Assembly: GCF_000717595.1 (NCBI RefSeq) | Contig: NZ_JNZO01000024.1 | Coordinates: 109,092 to 173,091, forward strand | Source of the DNA: Streptomyces flavochromogenes | GTDB lineage: Bacteria > Actinomycetota > Actinomycetes > Streptomycetales > Streptomycetaceae | DNA: 64,000 nucleotides | Direction: 5' to 3' | Made by a program: the position numbers and the translations under genes | The notes under the pieces: model-generated | The model's database searches: none | Seen by the model: the letters and a program-made list of their open reading frames with translations, nothing else | Told to the model about the DNA's origin: nothing | Part shown: piece after piece, positions 1-8,487 of the stretch | Layout of the letters: each line of letters starts with the position of its first letter | Numbering within the stretch: position 1 is the stretch's first letter

Positions 1-840
1 GTCCGGCGGCTCGAACGCGTCGAGCGCGGGGTGCTCGGCCCCGGCTCCCGCGTCCGCCTCACCCCCCAGCTGCACATCGGCACGCCCATCAGCGCCCTCG
101 GGCTCGCGCACGAGGACGTCGAGATCCCCGGCGAGCTCGGCCCCCTGCCCGCCTGGCTGGTGGCCGCTCCCCGCACCACCTGGGTGATCGCCCTGCACGG
201 TCTCGGCACCACCCGCGAGCACCCGCTGAACGTCGTCCCCTTCTTCAACCGCCGCAAGATCCCCGTCCTCGTCCCCGCCTACCGCGGCGACGAGGGAGCA
301 CCCGCCTCCCCGGACGGCCTCGCCCACCTCGGCGACTCCGAGTGGCGCGACGTCGACGCCGCCATCCGCTACGCCGTCCACCGGGGTGCGTCGAAGATCG
401 TGCTCCACGGCTGGGGGACCGGGGCCTCGATGGCCCTGCGCGCCGCCGCCGAGTCGGGGGTCCGCGACCGGATCAGCGGCCTCGTCCTCGACTCGCCCGT
501 CCTGGCCTGGGAGGCCACCTTCCGCAACCTCGCGGCGGCCCGCCATGTCCCCGCGCCCCTGCTCCCGCTCGCCGTCCGCGCGGCCCAGGGCAGGACCGGA
601 CGGCACGGCGACCTCCTCGAGGAGGCCTCCGCGCCGGGCGCGCTGCGCGTCCCCGTGCTCCTCTTCCACGGCCCCGACGACACCATCGCCCCCTGGGAAC
701 CGTCCGTCGCACTCGCCGCCCGCCGCCCCGATCTGGTATCCCTCCAGACCGTCCGGCACGCCCCGCACGCGGCCATGTGGAACGCCGACCCTGTCCGCTA
801 CGAGGAGGCCCTCCGCCGCTTCCTCACCCCGCTCCTCTAG
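1..840 (+). CDS. Alpha/beta fold hydrolase, 5' end outside window
   Basis: The frame is open from base 1, so the gene starts upstream and 279 codons are visible. The pattern is that of an alpha/beta hydrolase: a first strand ending in ALHGLGTT with an oxyanion-type HG, a nucleophile-elbow segment LHGWGTGASMAL, a late acid in LFHGPDDTIAPW and a final His in RHAPHAAMW. Related Streptomyces proteins as I remember them read GWSTGA at the elbow. Here the nucleophile position is Gly (codon 415-417), so the classic serine triad looks broken. It may be a non-catalytic or altered member. The substrate is unknown. The next gene begins 77 bases downstream on the same strand. Confidence 0.85.
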   Translation, partial: VRRLERVERGVLGPGSRVRLTPQLHIGTPISALGLAHEDVEIPGELGPLPAWLVAAPRTTWVIALHGLGTTREHPLNVVPFFNRRKIPVLVPAYRGDEGAPASPDGLAHLGDSEWRDVDAAIRYAVHRGASKIVLHGWGTGASMALRAAAESGVRDRISGLVLDSPVLAWEATFRNLAAARHVPAPLLPLAVRAAQGRTGRHGDLLEEASAPGALRVPVLLFHGPDDTIAPWEPSVALAARRPDLVSLQTVRHAPHAAMWNADPVRYEEALRRFLTPLL

Positions 841-917
841 GGCCCGGCGGCGGGGGCCGGGGACGGCACGGCCGATTCCGATTGGGCTTTCGGGCCGTCA
901 GCGGGAAGACTGCCCCC

Positions 918-2354
918 GTGACGTCTCGAAAGCCCGATGAACCATTGGCGCGCAACTCCAGACTCCGACTCGTCCGCCCGCGGGCGCTGGCCACCGCCCG
1001 AAGGGCCGTGACGACCCGGCGCACCCGGCCGGCGCCGCGGCCGCCCGAGGGCACTCCGCCCCGTGCGGAGCTCGCCCGCCAGGCCCGGCACGTCCTCGCC
1101 GACGCCGTACGGATCGCCCGCTGGGCAGCCGTCGAACGCGGCGCCACAGCGGCAGCCCGCAGCGGCCCCGGAGCCGTCCCCGCCCAGGAACGGGCCGCTG
1201 CCGCACTGAACCTGACGCCCGGACAGATCCGGGCCGGCTGGGACCGCGCCCGGCTCGCCGGCCTCGTCGAGCTCCACGGCGACACCGCCCGCCCCGGCTG
1301 GCGGCTGCATGCCTGGGATCGCGACGACTCCGCCGTACTGCGCGGCTGGGTCGCCCTCTTCGACGCCTGGTCCCTGGTGCACCCGGCTCCCGAGGGGGTC
1401 GAGCCGAGCGCCGTCGCCGAGGTCGTCGAGGCCCTCCCGCAGGTCCTGTCGCTGCTGCAGCTCTCCCAGGGCCCGGTCCTCGTCCCCGCCCTGCTCGACC
1501 TGCTCGGCCAGCGCGTCGAGGAGCTCCGCGAGGAACGCTGCGAGGTCCCGGGGGCCGAGCAGGCCACCGAGGCCACGGAGTCCGCCGAGACCACCGGCGC
1601 ACCCGATGTGAACGGCACCGCCGGGCTCCCGGCCCTGCTCGACTGGGCGCTCGAAGGTCTGGCGGCCGTCGGCGCGCTCACCCTGGACCCCGGTGCGGAG
1701 GGGCGTCACGCCACCCTGACCCCGCTCGGCAACTGGGCGGTCTGGGTCAAGCTGGAGCAGATCTGCGTCGCCGCGCAGAGCCCCGCCGGGAACATCGAGC
1801 AGTCCGCCGAGGACATGCTCCGGGGCTGTGCCCGGCTCACCCCCGGCCCCGCCCGCGCCGAGTACCGCGCCTGGCTCGCGGCCCGCACCCTCTCCAGCGC
1901 GGTGACCGAACTCCTCACCGTCGCCCGCGGCGAGGACGCGCTGCTGCGCGGGCTCGCCTTCGAGGCGCTCCGGGTCGTCGGCGCCCCCGCCGAGGCCGAG
2001 GTGCGGGCCACCGTCGCCGAACCCTCCCTCCGGCCGTACGCGCTGCTCTGGCTCGCCGAGTACGAGGGCGCCGACCCGGACGACGCCCAGGAGGTCCTCA
2101 CCCGCGAGGAGTCCACCTGGCTCTGGGTGGACACGGCGGCGGCCGTCGCCGACCACGGGGAGAGCGAGCTGCTCGTCCGGCACCTCGACTCCGCCGTGCA
2201 GGGCACCGTCCCGGCGCTCCTCGACGAGATCAGGGCCGTCGGCCACCCCCGTACCGTGCAGGTCCTGGTCGCCCTCGCCGCCGCCCACCCGGACCCGGCA
2301 CTGGCCAAGGCCGTCCGCCGGGCCGCCTTCCAGGTCCACACCGGGGGAGCGTGA
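918..2354 (+). CDS. Conserved actinobacterial protein of unknown function, 478 aa
   Basis: I do not recognise a named domain. The GTG at 918 is chosen because the reading upstream of it is Arg/Pro-rich and overlaps the hydrolase gene in another frame. Residues 1-55 are strongly basic. Residues 60-130 look like a helical module with a possible winged-helix character (segment ALNLTPGQIRAGWDRARLAGLVEL). The centre contains an acidic Glu/Thr-rich linker near residue 215. The C-terminal 150 residues are Ala/Leu helices in pairs, resembling HEAT-type repeats. No signal peptide or membrane segment is visible. Function is unknown; a DNA-binding or scaffold role would be inference only. Confidence 0.75.
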   Translation: MTSRKPDEPLARNSRLRLVRPRALATARRAVTTRRTRPAPRPPEGTPPRAELARQARHVLADAVRIARWAAVERGATAAARSGPGAVPAQERAAAALNLTPGQIRAGWDRARLAGLVELHGDTARPGWRLHAWDRDDSAVLRGWVALFDAWSLVHPAPEGVEPSAVAEVVEALPQVLSLLQLSQGPVLVPALLDLLGQRVEELREERCEVPGAEQATEATESAETTGAPDVNGTAGLPALLDWALEGLAAVGALTLDPGAEGRHATLTPLGNWAVWVKLEQICVAAQSPAGNIEQSAEDMLRGCARLTPGPARAEYRAWLAARTLSSAVTELLTVARGEDALLRGLAFEALRVVGAPAEAEVRATVAEPSLRPYALLWLAEYEGADPDDAQEVLTREESTWLWVDTAAAVADHGESELLVRHLDSAVQGTVPALLDEIRAVGHPRTVQVLVALAAAHPDPALAKAVRRAAFQVHTGGA

Positions 2355-2355
2355 C

Positions 2356-2385
2356 GGGACCCCGGGTCCCGAAGGGGAGGTCCCC
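2356..2385. terminator. GC-rich inverted repeats between convergent genes
   Basis: GGGAC/GTCCC (2356-2370) is followed by a second small repeat GGGGA..TCCCC (2374-2385). It sits between the stop of the 478-aa gene and the stop of the convergent VOC gene. The stems are short and there is no T-run, so this is a weak candidate. Confidence 0.35.
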
Positions 2386-2394
2386 GGCGCCCGG

Positions 2395-2796
2395 CTACTC
2401 CGCGGCGCCGGGGGTGTAGGTCCCGAAGCTCCAGATGTTGCCCTCGGCGTCGCGCGCCATGTAGTCCCGCGAGCCGTACTCCTGGTCCTTGGGCGGCATC
2501 ACGATCTCGACGCCGTGGGCCACCGCCCGCGCGTGGTGCTCGTCGACGTCGTCCACGTGCACGAACACACCGACCGGGCCGGCGTCGGCCATCAGCTTGT
2601 CGAACTCGCTGCCGGTGCCCTTGCTGCCCAGCATCACCATGCCGTTCCCGTAGGACAGCTCGGCGTGCGCCACGCGGCCGTCCTCGGCCTCGTACACGGC
2701 GTCGGCGCGGAAGCCGAAGCCCTCCGTGAGCAGGCTGATCGCCGCCTTCGCGTCCTCGTACGTCAGCGTCGGACAGATGTGGGGAGCCTCAGCCAT
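2395..2796 (-). CDS. VOC family (glyoxalase/bleomycin-resistance fold) protein
   Basis: This 133-aa protein has the beta-alpha-beta-beta-beta arrangement of a VOC protein: an N-terminal PTLTYEDAKAAISLL helix, a central GMVMLGSKG strand pair, VGVFVHVDDVDEHHARA, and a C-terminal SRDYMARDAEGNIWSFGTY block typical of the family. VOC proteins bind a metal or ligand between paired modules and include dioxygenases, isomerases and antibiotic-binding proteins. No specific substrate can be assigned. The ATG at 2796 is preferred over the GTG at 2805 because AGGA lies 9 bases before it. The gene converges on the preceding plus-strand gene and is downstream of the zinc peptidase gene on the same strand. 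Confidence 0.9.
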   Translation of the reverse strand: MAEAPHICPTLTYEDAKAAISLLTEGFGFRADAVYEAEDGRVAHAELSYGNGMVMLGSKGTGSEFDKLMADAGPVGVFVHVDDVDEHHARAVAHGVEIVMPPKDQEYGSRDYMARDAEGNIWSFGTYTPGAAE

Positions 2797-2863
2797 CCCG
2801 ATCACTTCCTCTCGATTCAGTCGAATGTGACCCGGGTCTCAGTCTGGCAGTCCCCGTCGGCAA

Positions 2864-3754
2864 TCAGCGGAAGGTGTTGCACCGGGCCATGTCGCCCGTC
2901 CGGTAGCCCTCGGAGAACCACTGCCGGCGCTGGGCCGCGGAGCCATGGGTCCAGTTCTCCGGGGTCACCCGGCCCTGGAACCTCTCCTGGATCCGGTCGT
3001 CGCCCACCGCGGCCGCCGCGTCCAGGCCGTCCCGGATGTCCGCTTCCGTCAGCCGCGTGAGCAGCGGCCTGCCCGTGCGGTCGTCGGGCGTGGTCGTGGC
3101 GTGCCGGGCCCACACGCCCGCGTAGCAGTCGGCCTGGAGCTCGACCCGCACGGCGTTGGAGTTCGCGCCGGTCCGCCCGTCCTGGGCGCGGCTCAGGGTC
3201 CCCATCAGGTTCTGGATGTGGTGGCCGTACTCGTGCGCCACCACGTACGCCTGGGCGAAGGGGCCGCCGCTCGAACCGAACGTGGTGCGCAGCTCGTCGA
3301 AGAAGTCCAGGTCCAGATAGACCTGCCGGTCGCCGGGGCAGTAGAACGGCCCCACCGCCGAGGTCGCGGAGCCGCAGGCGGTCGGGACCTGCCGGCTGAA
3401 CATCACGGTGGCGGCGCTCCCGTACGTGCCGCCGCGGCGCGCGTACTCGCTCCGCCAGAAGTCCTGGACGCTGTTGACGACGGCGACGATCCGGCAGTCC
3501 TCGCGGGTGTTGGCGTCGGAGCCCTTCTTGCAGGTCTGGGCAACCTGGGCGGCCCCCGACGAGCTGGCCACCGGCTCGTCGCCGCCCGAGGAGAGTCCGA
3601 GCTGGTCCGGCCCCACCCCGAGGAACAGGCCCAGGATCAGGGCGATGAAGCCGATGATGCCGCCGCCGACGGTCGCCTTCCCGCCCGGGATGCGACTGCT
3701 CCGGACGTCCTTGACCTCCGAGGTGTCCAGATCGGCGTCGTCGTCGAACTGCAC
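2864..3754 (-). CDS. Membrane-anchored neutral zinc metallopeptidase (YpfJ family)
   Basis: The protein has 296 residues. A charged N-terminus is followed by one membrane segment at about residues 31-48, so it is likely anchored with the peptidase domain outside. The zinc motif HEYGHH (H174, E175, H178) is intact, and the family's ending [17 protein letters not shown] is present. The family is a predicted neutral zinc peptidase, mostly uncharacterised. The start is a GTG at 3754. Cysteines near residues 75, 87, 127, 139 and 293 could form disulfides, consistent with an extracytoplasmic domain. It is transcribed towards the VOC gene; no shared function is evident. Confidence 0.92.
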   Translation of the reverse strand: MQFDDDADLDTSEVKDVRSSRIPGGKATVGGGIIGFIALILGLFLGVGPDQLGLSSGGDEPVASSSGAAQVAQTCKKGSDANTREDCRIVAVVNSVQDFWRSEYARRGGTYGSAATVMFSRQVPTACGSATSAVGPFYCPGDRQVYLDLDFFDELRTTFGSSGGPFAQAYVVAHEYGHHIQNLMGTLSRAQDGRTGANSNAVRVELQADCYAGVWARHATTTPDDRTGRPLLTRLTEADIRDGLDAAAAVGDDRIQERFQGRVTPENWTHGSAAQRRQWFSEGYRTGDMARCNTFR

Positions 3755-4021
3755 GGTCCACCGCCCTCCGCGTCACTGCCGCGGCAGAGGCCGCCGCCCT
3801 GCGCCGAGTATCAGCGGATCTTCCCTCACTCGCCCCTTTTGTTCCAGCAATGGCGGTTATGTGAGAAAGCTCCGATCGCGGCCCTGGGCCCCCGCATGGC
3901 CGAAAAGCAGTTGCAGGGGCCCGTTAGACTGGCCGTATGGCCATTCTCCCCGTGCATTAGCGGCGTCGAAGCCCTTCATCAGCAGTCCTTCCGCCGTTTC
4001 CCATCGCCCTGGAGTCTGTCC

Positions 4022-5620
4022 GTGATCACCGCTTCCGGCATCGAGCTGCGCGCCGGCGCCCGAGTCCTCATCGAGTCCGCCTCCTTCCGTGTCGCCAAGG
4101 GCGACCGCATCGGCCTCGTCGGTCGCAACGGAGCGGGCAAGACCACCCTCACCAAGTGCCTCGCGGGCGAGGGCGTCCCCGCCGCCGGCCAGATCGCCCG
4201 CTCCGGCGAGGTCGGCTACCTCCCGCAGGACCCGCGTACCGGCGACCTCGACGTCCTGGCCCGCGACCGCATCCTCTCCGCCCGTGGCCTCGACGTCCTC
4301 CTCAAGAAGATGAGGATGAACGAGGAGCGCATCGCCACCGGCTCCGGTGCCACCCGCGACAAGGCGATGCGGCAGTACGAGCGCCAGGAGACCGAGTTCC
4401 TGACCAAGGGCGGGTACGCGGCCGAGGCCGAGGCGTCCACCATCGCCGCCGCCCTGGGTCTGCCCGACCGGGTCCTCGGCCAGCCGCTCCACACCCTCTC
4501 CGGTGGTCAGCGCCGCCGTGTCGAGCTCGCCCGGATCCTCTTCTCGGACGCCGACACGCTCCTCCTCGACGAGCCGACCAACCACCTGGACGCCGACTCC
4601 ATCGTCTGGCTGCGCGACTACCTGAAGAGCTACCGCGGCGGCTTCATCGTGATCTCCCACGACGTCGACCTCGTCGAGACCGTGGTCAACAAGGTCTTCT
4701 ACCTGGACGCCAACCGCTCCACGATCGACGTCTACAACATGGGCTGGAAGCTCTACCAGCAGCAGCGTGAGGCCGACGAGAAGCGCCGCAAGCGCGAGCG
4801 CCAGAACGCCGAGAAGAAGGCCGCCGCCCTCAACTCGCAGGCCGACAAGATGCGCGCCAAGGCCACCAAGACCGTGGCCGCCCAGAACATGGCCAAGCGC
4901 GCCGAGCGACTGCTCTCCGGCCTGGAGGCGGTGCGCGCCTCCGACAAGGTCGCCAAGCTCCGCTTCCCGGACCCCGCCCCCTGCGGCAAGACCCCGCTGA
5001 CGGCCGAGGGGCTCTCCAAGTCCTACGGTTCGCTCGAAATCTTCACCGATGTGGACCTGGCGATCGACAAGGGCTCCCGCGTCGTCATCCTCGGCCTCAA
5101 CGGCGCGGGCAAGACCACGCTGCTCCGGCTGCTCGCCGGCGCCGAGAAGCCCGACACCGGCGAGGTGACCCCGGGCCACGGTCTCAAGCTCGGCTACTAC
5201 GCCCAGGAGCACGAGACGCTCGACCCCGAGCGCAGCGTCCTGGAGAACATGCGCTCGGCCGCGCCCGACCTCGACCTCGTCCAGGTCCGCAAGACGCTCG
5301 GGTCCTTCCTCTTCTCCGGCGACGACGTCGACAAGCCGGCCGGGGTGCTCTCCGGCGGCGAGAAGACCCGTCTGGCCCTGGCCACCCTGGTCGTCTCCTC
5401 GGCGAACGTGCTGCTCCTCGACGAGCCCACCAACAACCTGGACCCGGCCAGCCGCGAGGAGATCCTCGGGGCCCTGCGGACCTACAAGGGCGCCGTCGTC
5501 CTCGTCACCCACGACGAGGGTGCGGTCGACGCGCTGGAGCCGGAGCGGATCATCCTGCTCCCCGACGGCGTCGAGGACCTGTGGGGCCCGGACTACGCGG
5601 ACCTGGTCGCGCTCGCCTGA
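4022..5620 (+). CDS. ABC-F family ATPase (ribosome-associated type)
   Basis: The 532-aa protein has two ABC ATPase domains and no membrane segments. Domain 1 has Walker A GRNGAGKTT (34-42), signature LSGGQRRRVELARI and Walker B TLLLDEPTNHLD. Domain 2 has GLNGAGKTT (358-366), LSGGEKTRLALATL and VLLLDEPTNNLD. Between them is a long, highly charged helical linker rich in Lys, Arg and Glu (about residues 245-320), the hallmark of ABC-F translation factors and ribosome-protection proteins. The conserved core context suggests a housekeeping factor rather than drug resistance. GTG 4022 is the chosen start because the family usually begins within a few residues of such an ITASGIEL segment. Confidence 0.93.
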   Translation: MITASGIELRAGARVLIESASFRVAKGDRIGLVGRNGAGKTTLTKCLAGEGVPAAGQIARSGEVGYLPQDPRTGDLDVLARDRILSARGLDVLLKKMRMNEERIATGSGATRDKAMRQYERQETEFLTKGGYAAEAEASTIAAALGLPDRVLGQPLHTLSGGQRRRVELARILFSDADTLLLDEPTNHLDADSIVWLRDYLKSYRGGFIVISHDVDLVETVVNKVFYLDANRSTIDVYNMGWKLYQQQREADEKRRKRERQNAEKKAAALNSQADKMRAKATKTVAAQNMAKRAERLLSGLEAVRASDKVAKLRFPDPAPCGKTPLTAEGLSKSYGSLEIFTDVDLAIDKGSRVVILGLNGAGKTTLLRLLAGAEKPDTGEVTPGHGLKLGYYAQEHETLDPERSVLENMRSAAPDLDLVQVRKTLGSFLFSGDDVDKPAGVLSGGEKTRLALATLVVSSANVLLLDEPTNNLDPASREEILGALRTYKGAVVLVTHDEGAVDALEPERIILLPDGVEDLWGPDYADLVALA

Positions 5621-5962
5621 CCCGGAGAGGCCCGGGTGATCATGCCCGGCTGGATCATTCGGCCCACGGGTGATCCTTCATCTGAGTGAGGGCGTCTCGT
5701 ACATCCCGGCGCGGTGCTCTGCCGAATCCTTCCGGCAGACCCGCGCCGTATGTGTGTTCTCCCTGTATCGCTGACCTGCTGATTCCCGCTCCAAGCGTCG
5801 TGGAGCCCTGATTCCGGCCCAGCGGAATAAGAGCTTCCGGTCGTGACGAACGCGCGCTCGTCCACAAACCCGGCGGCATGGACCTTGTCGAATGGGTGGC
5901 CAGGACGGACGGGAGGGGTGATCATGAGAAGTCCAGAGCGCACTTCCCATGAGGAGGCACGG
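5621..5962. other. 342-bp intergenic region without a supported gene
   Basis: It lies between the ABC-F gene and the small HTH gene. It contains a two-stage hairpin (5707-5748) and two copies of the 11-mer GGGTGATCATG (5634-5644 and 5916-5926), each containing the palindrome TGATCA. No convincing -35/-10 pair was found. A second possible start of the HTH gene (ATG 5924) lies inside the downstream copy. Confidence 0.6.
5707..5748 (+). terminator. Two-stage hairpin downstream of ABC-F gene
   Basis: An outer stem CGGCGCG/CGCGCCG encloses an inner stem CTGCCG/CGGCAG with loop AATCCTTC. It is 87 bases after the ABC-F stop, with no U-run. It could be a GC-rich Streptomyces terminator or a structured leader of the HTH gene. 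Confidence 0.45.
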
Positions 5963-6184
5963 GTGGCCGAGACTCTGAAGAAGGGCAGCCGGGTGACCGG
6001 CGCCGCGCGCGACAAGCTCGCGGCAGACCTGAAGAAGAAGTACGACTCCGGTGCGAGTATCCGGGCGCTGGCCGAGGAAACGGGCCGCTCCTACGGATTC
6101 GTCCACCGGATGCTCAGTGAGTCCGGAGTCACGCTGCGCGGACGCGGCGGAGCGACCCGGGGCAAGAAAGCCGCCTCGGCCTGA
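5963..6184 (+). CDS. Small helix-turn-helix protein, 73 aa
   Basis: This small basic protein has a clear helix-turn-helix: KKKYDSGASIRALAEETGRS followed by YGFVHRMLSESGV, ending in a Gly/Arg/Lys-rich tail. It matches a conserved Streptomyces family of about 73 residues, probably a nucleoid- or promoter-binding protein. GTG 5963 has GAGGAGG 5 bases upstream and gives the family's usual N-terminus (AETLKKGSR). An ATG at 5924, also with a good GGGAGGGG site, would add 13 residues and cannot be excluded. Targets are unknown. Confidence 0.88.
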   Translation: MAETLKKGSRVTGAARDKLAADLKKKYDSGASIRALAEETGRSYGFVHRMLSESGVTLRGRGGATRGKKAASA

Positions 6185-6197
6185 CATAGGACGCCTC

Positions 6198-6233
6198 GAC
6201 CGGGCCACCGGAACCCCCGGTGGCCACCCGGTC
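6198..6233 (+). terminator. Hairpin terminator after HTH gene
   Basis: GACCGGGCCACCGG pairs with CCGGTGG and CCCGGTC, separated by a 3-base bulge, 13 bases after the stop codon. It is a strong GC stem without a U-run, the usual form in this GC range. Confidence 0.65.
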
Positions 6234-6316
6234 GGTCATTGCGCCGGCCCGGTGGTTACTGTGCAGTCACTTAGCATGTCGCATGCAACGTGCTGCACCG
6301 TAACCGGAGGCGCCCC

Positions 6317-7117
6317 ATGACTACGCTCGACGACTCTGAGCTCGTATTCGACAAGGACGGTGTACGGCTCACCGTCGAGGACGCCGTTGCAACGGTGACC
6401 CTGACCAATCCGGCGAAGCGCAACGCTCAGTCTCCCGCTCTGTGGCGGGCGTTGACAGAAGCCGGCCGGTCGTTGCCCGGCAGCGTGCGGGTCGTCGTTC
6501 TGCGCGGTGAGGGACAGTCCTTCTCCGCCGGACTCGACCGGCAGGCGTTCACGCCCGAGGGCTTCGACGGAGAGCCGTCCTTCCTCGATCTCGCGCGCGG
6601 TTCCGACGCGGACCTCGACGCGGTCATCGCCGAGTACCAGGAGGCGTTCACCTGGTGGCGCCGCAGCGACCTCGTGTCGATCGCGGCCGTCCAGGGGCAC
6701 GCCATCGGCGCGGGCTTCCAGCTCGCTCTCGCCTGCGACCTGCGGGTCGTCGCCGAGGACGTGCAGTTCGCCATGCGCGAGACCAGCCTGGGCCTGGTCC
6801 CGGACCTGACCGGGACGCACCCGCTCGTCTCGCTCGTCGGCTACGCCCGCGCGCTGGAGATCTGCGCCACCGGCCGCTTCGTCCACGCGGAGGAGGCCGA
6901 GCGCATCGGTCTCGCCAATCTGTCCGTGCCCGCCGACGAGCTCGACGCGGCGGTACGGGACCTCGGCGCGGCCCTGCTCGCGGCGCCGCGCGACGCGGTC
7001 ACCGAGACCAAGGCGCTCCTCCAGGGCGTCTCCGGCCGCTCGTACGAGGAGCAGCGCGTCGCCGAGCGCGCCGCCCAGGCCCGCCGCCTGCGCGACCTCG
7101 CGGGCCTCGGCGACTGA
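6317..7117 (+). CDS. Enoyl-CoA hydratase/isomerase family protein
   Basis: This 266-aa crotonase-fold protein has the CoA-binding and oxyanion-hole segments SFSAGLDR (68-75) and QGHAIGAGFQLALACD. Two catalytic glutamates are usual in hydratases. The second is present (E155 in RETSLGLVP), but the first position reads Gln (Q135 in GFQLA). It may therefore be an isomerase-like or otherwise altered member, not a standard beta-oxidation hydratase. ATG 6317 has GGAGG 6 bases upstream and is preferred over an in-frame start at 6290. It stands alone as a transcription unit between a terminator and a convergent gene. The acyl substrate is unknown. Confidence 0.88.
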   Translation: MTTLDDSELVFDKDGVRLTVEDAVATVTLTNPAKRNAQSPALWRALTEAGRSLPGSVRVVVLRGEGQSFSAGLDRQAFTPEGFDGEPSFLDLARGSDADLDAVIAEYQEAFTWWRRSDLVSIAAVQGHAIGAGFQLALACDLRVVAEDVQFAMRETSLGLVPDLTGTHPLVSLVGYARALEICATGRFVHAEEAERIGLANLSVPADELDAAVRDLGAALLAAPRDAVTETKALLQGVSGRSYEEQRVAERAAQARRLRDLAGLGD

Positions 7118-7208
7118 CGCCCGCCCGCGCCAGGGCTGCCCTAGGGGGTGCCCTGCCGACCGGGCCGGGCACGCGGCGTCCCTGATCCGCCCAGATCGCA
7201 AGACGCCC

Positions 7209-7865
7209 CTAGCGCAGGTCCGACACCACGACCGTGACCGCGGCGTCCTCCGGGGCGACCGCGGTCACGGCCGTGCGCACCGCGCGCGCCACGTCCAGGG
7301 GGCGGGCGCCGGCCGTCACGGCCACTTCCACCCTCACCCCGGCGGCGCTCCGGCGCACCGGCGGCCCCAGCGCGTCCGTCACCCCCGCGACACCCGCCAC
7401 CCCGAGCGCCGTGAGGGCCAGGGGGTCGTCCGTCGCCGGGGACGTCAGGCCGGGCGGGGGAGCGGCGGCCGCCTCGGGTCCGGGCGGCGCCGTGTCGAGG
7501 AGTTCCGTCACATGCAGGTCCACGGCCGCGACCACGAGGCCGATTCCGCCCTCGGCCGCCGTGATCAGCGCCGCCCGTAGTTCCGCGATGAGCTCCGGCA
7601 GCGGGCACCCGGCCACCGCGCCGAACGAGGCCGAGACGAGAACGGCCCCCGAATCCGCGTCCGGTTCCGTGCCGTCCCGGTCCGCCGGGCCGATCCGGAG
7701 TTCGCCCGGCACCACCCCGCGTACCGCGGCCGCCGTGCGCCCGAGCACTCCGCGCACCGCACGCTCGGTGATCCACGCCCCCTCCGCCGCCGCTCCCAGC
7801 GGCAGCAGCCTGCCCGGAGCCAGACGGTCCCGTACCGCCGCTGTCCAACCGTCACCCGTCGTCAT
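7209..7865 (-). CDS. Actinobacterial protein linked to the Asp23 operon, 218 aa
   Basis: The protein lies divergently from the Asp23 operon. Its N-terminus (GWTAAVRDRLAPGRLLPLG) matches a Streptomyces family that automated pipelines often label 'nucleopolyhedrovirus P10 family', a misleading name. Two halves show a beta-alpha-beta pattern similar to Asp23/Gls24 modules: LPELIAELRAALITAAE near residues 93-109, then VVAAVDLHVTEL, and later VRVEVAVTAG with ARAVRTAVTAVAPEDAAVTVVVSDL at the C-terminus. They are joined by an Ala/Pro-rich linker. The Asp23-like pattern is my inference. It likely acts with the neighbouring envelope-stress proteins. ATG 7865 has no good ribosome site. Confidence 0.75.
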   Translation of the reverse strand: MTTGDGWTAAVRDRLAPGRLLPLGAAAEGAWITERAVRGVLGRTAAAVRGVVPGELRIGPADRDGTEPDADSGAVLVSASFGAVAGCPLPELIAELRAALITAAEGGIGLVVAAVDLHVTELLDTAPPGPEAAAAPPPGLTSPATDDPLALTALGVAGVAGVTDALGPPVRRSAAGVRVEVAVTAGARPLDVARAVRTAVTAVAPEDAAVTVVVSDLR

Positions 7866-7879
7866 TGCCCCAGCCTGCC

Positions 7880-7904
7880 GTATTCCCGGGGCGCAACGGG
7901 GTAA
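7880..7904 (+). promoter_or_regulatory. Sigma-B-like promoter of the Asp23 operon
   Basis: G-TA-T at 7880-7883 is followed by a 15-base spacer and GGGTAA at 7899-7904. This fits the GNNT-N14-16-GGGTAC/T consensus known for Streptomyces sigma-B family promoters except for the last base. It lies 55 bases upstream of the ATG at 7959. Stress-sigma control is plausible because asp23 is a classic sigma-B target in Staphylococcus. An alternative -10 (TAATGT) lies at 7912-7917. Confidence 0.5.
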
Positions 7905-7958
7905 GCGCCCTTAATGTGGGCGAAGAACCCCGAAATATCCCGGAAGGGGCGAAATCTG

Positions 7959-8435
7959 ATGACGGACACCACGCATTCAAGCGAGTCCACCGGCGACGAA
8001 CCGCGCCGGACCTCGGTGACCAAGCGGGGCGGCGGTGCTCCCGCCTCCAGGGGCCGGACCACCATCGCCGACGGAGTCGTCGAGAAGATCGCCGGACTCG
8101 CCGCCCGTGACGTCGAAGGCGTCCACGCCATGGGCAGCGGCCTCTCCCGCACCTTCGGCGCCGTACGCGACCGGGTGCCCGGCGGGGGCAGCAGCAAGTC
8201 GAACGTCACCCGAGGGGTGAAGGCCGAGGTCGGCGAGGTGCAGACCGCGCTCGACCTGGAGATCGTCGTCGACTACGGCGTCTCCATCGCGGACGTCGCC
8301 GGCGATGTCCGCGAGAACGTCATCGCCGCCGTGGAGCGCATGACGGGCCTCGAGGTCGTCGAGGTCAACATCGCGGTCAGCGACGTCAAGCTGCCCGATG
8401 AGGAGGAGGACGAGCCGGAATCGCGGCTCCAGTAG
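7959..8435 (+). CDS. Asp23/Gls24 family envelope stress response protein
   Basis: This 158-aa protein has a disordered polar N-terminus, then the Asp23 core: GRTTIADGVVEKIAGLAARD followed by VEGVHAMGSG, ALDLEIVVDYGVSIADVAGD and a C-terminal VEVNIAVSDVKLP strand. Asp23 proteins are small cytoplasmic proteins that coat the membrane, tethered by AmaP, and respond to cell-envelope or alkaline stress. ATG 7959 is chosen with GGAAGGGG upstream; an in-frame upstream start would lack a site. It is the first gene of a five-gene operon that also encodes a small membrane protein, a second Asp23 module, a DUF6286 protein and an AmaP-like anchor. Confidence 0.92.
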   Translation: MTDTTHSSESTGDEPRRTSVTKRGGGAPASRGRTTIADGVVEKIAGLAARDVEGVHAMGSGLSRTFGAVRDRVPGGGSSKSNVTRGVKAEVGEVQTALDLEIVVDYGVSIADVAGDVRENVIAAVERMTGLEVVEVNIAVSDVKLPDEEEDEPESRLQ

Positions 8436-8487
8436 CCGCTGACGGCTTGGCACAGGGGGCTCAGGAAGACTCAGAAAGGGGTCAGGA

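Noticed and set aside
3857..5512. Minus-strand frame opposite the ABC-F gene
   Set aside because: Shadow frame with Gly/Val/Asp bias and no supporting motif.
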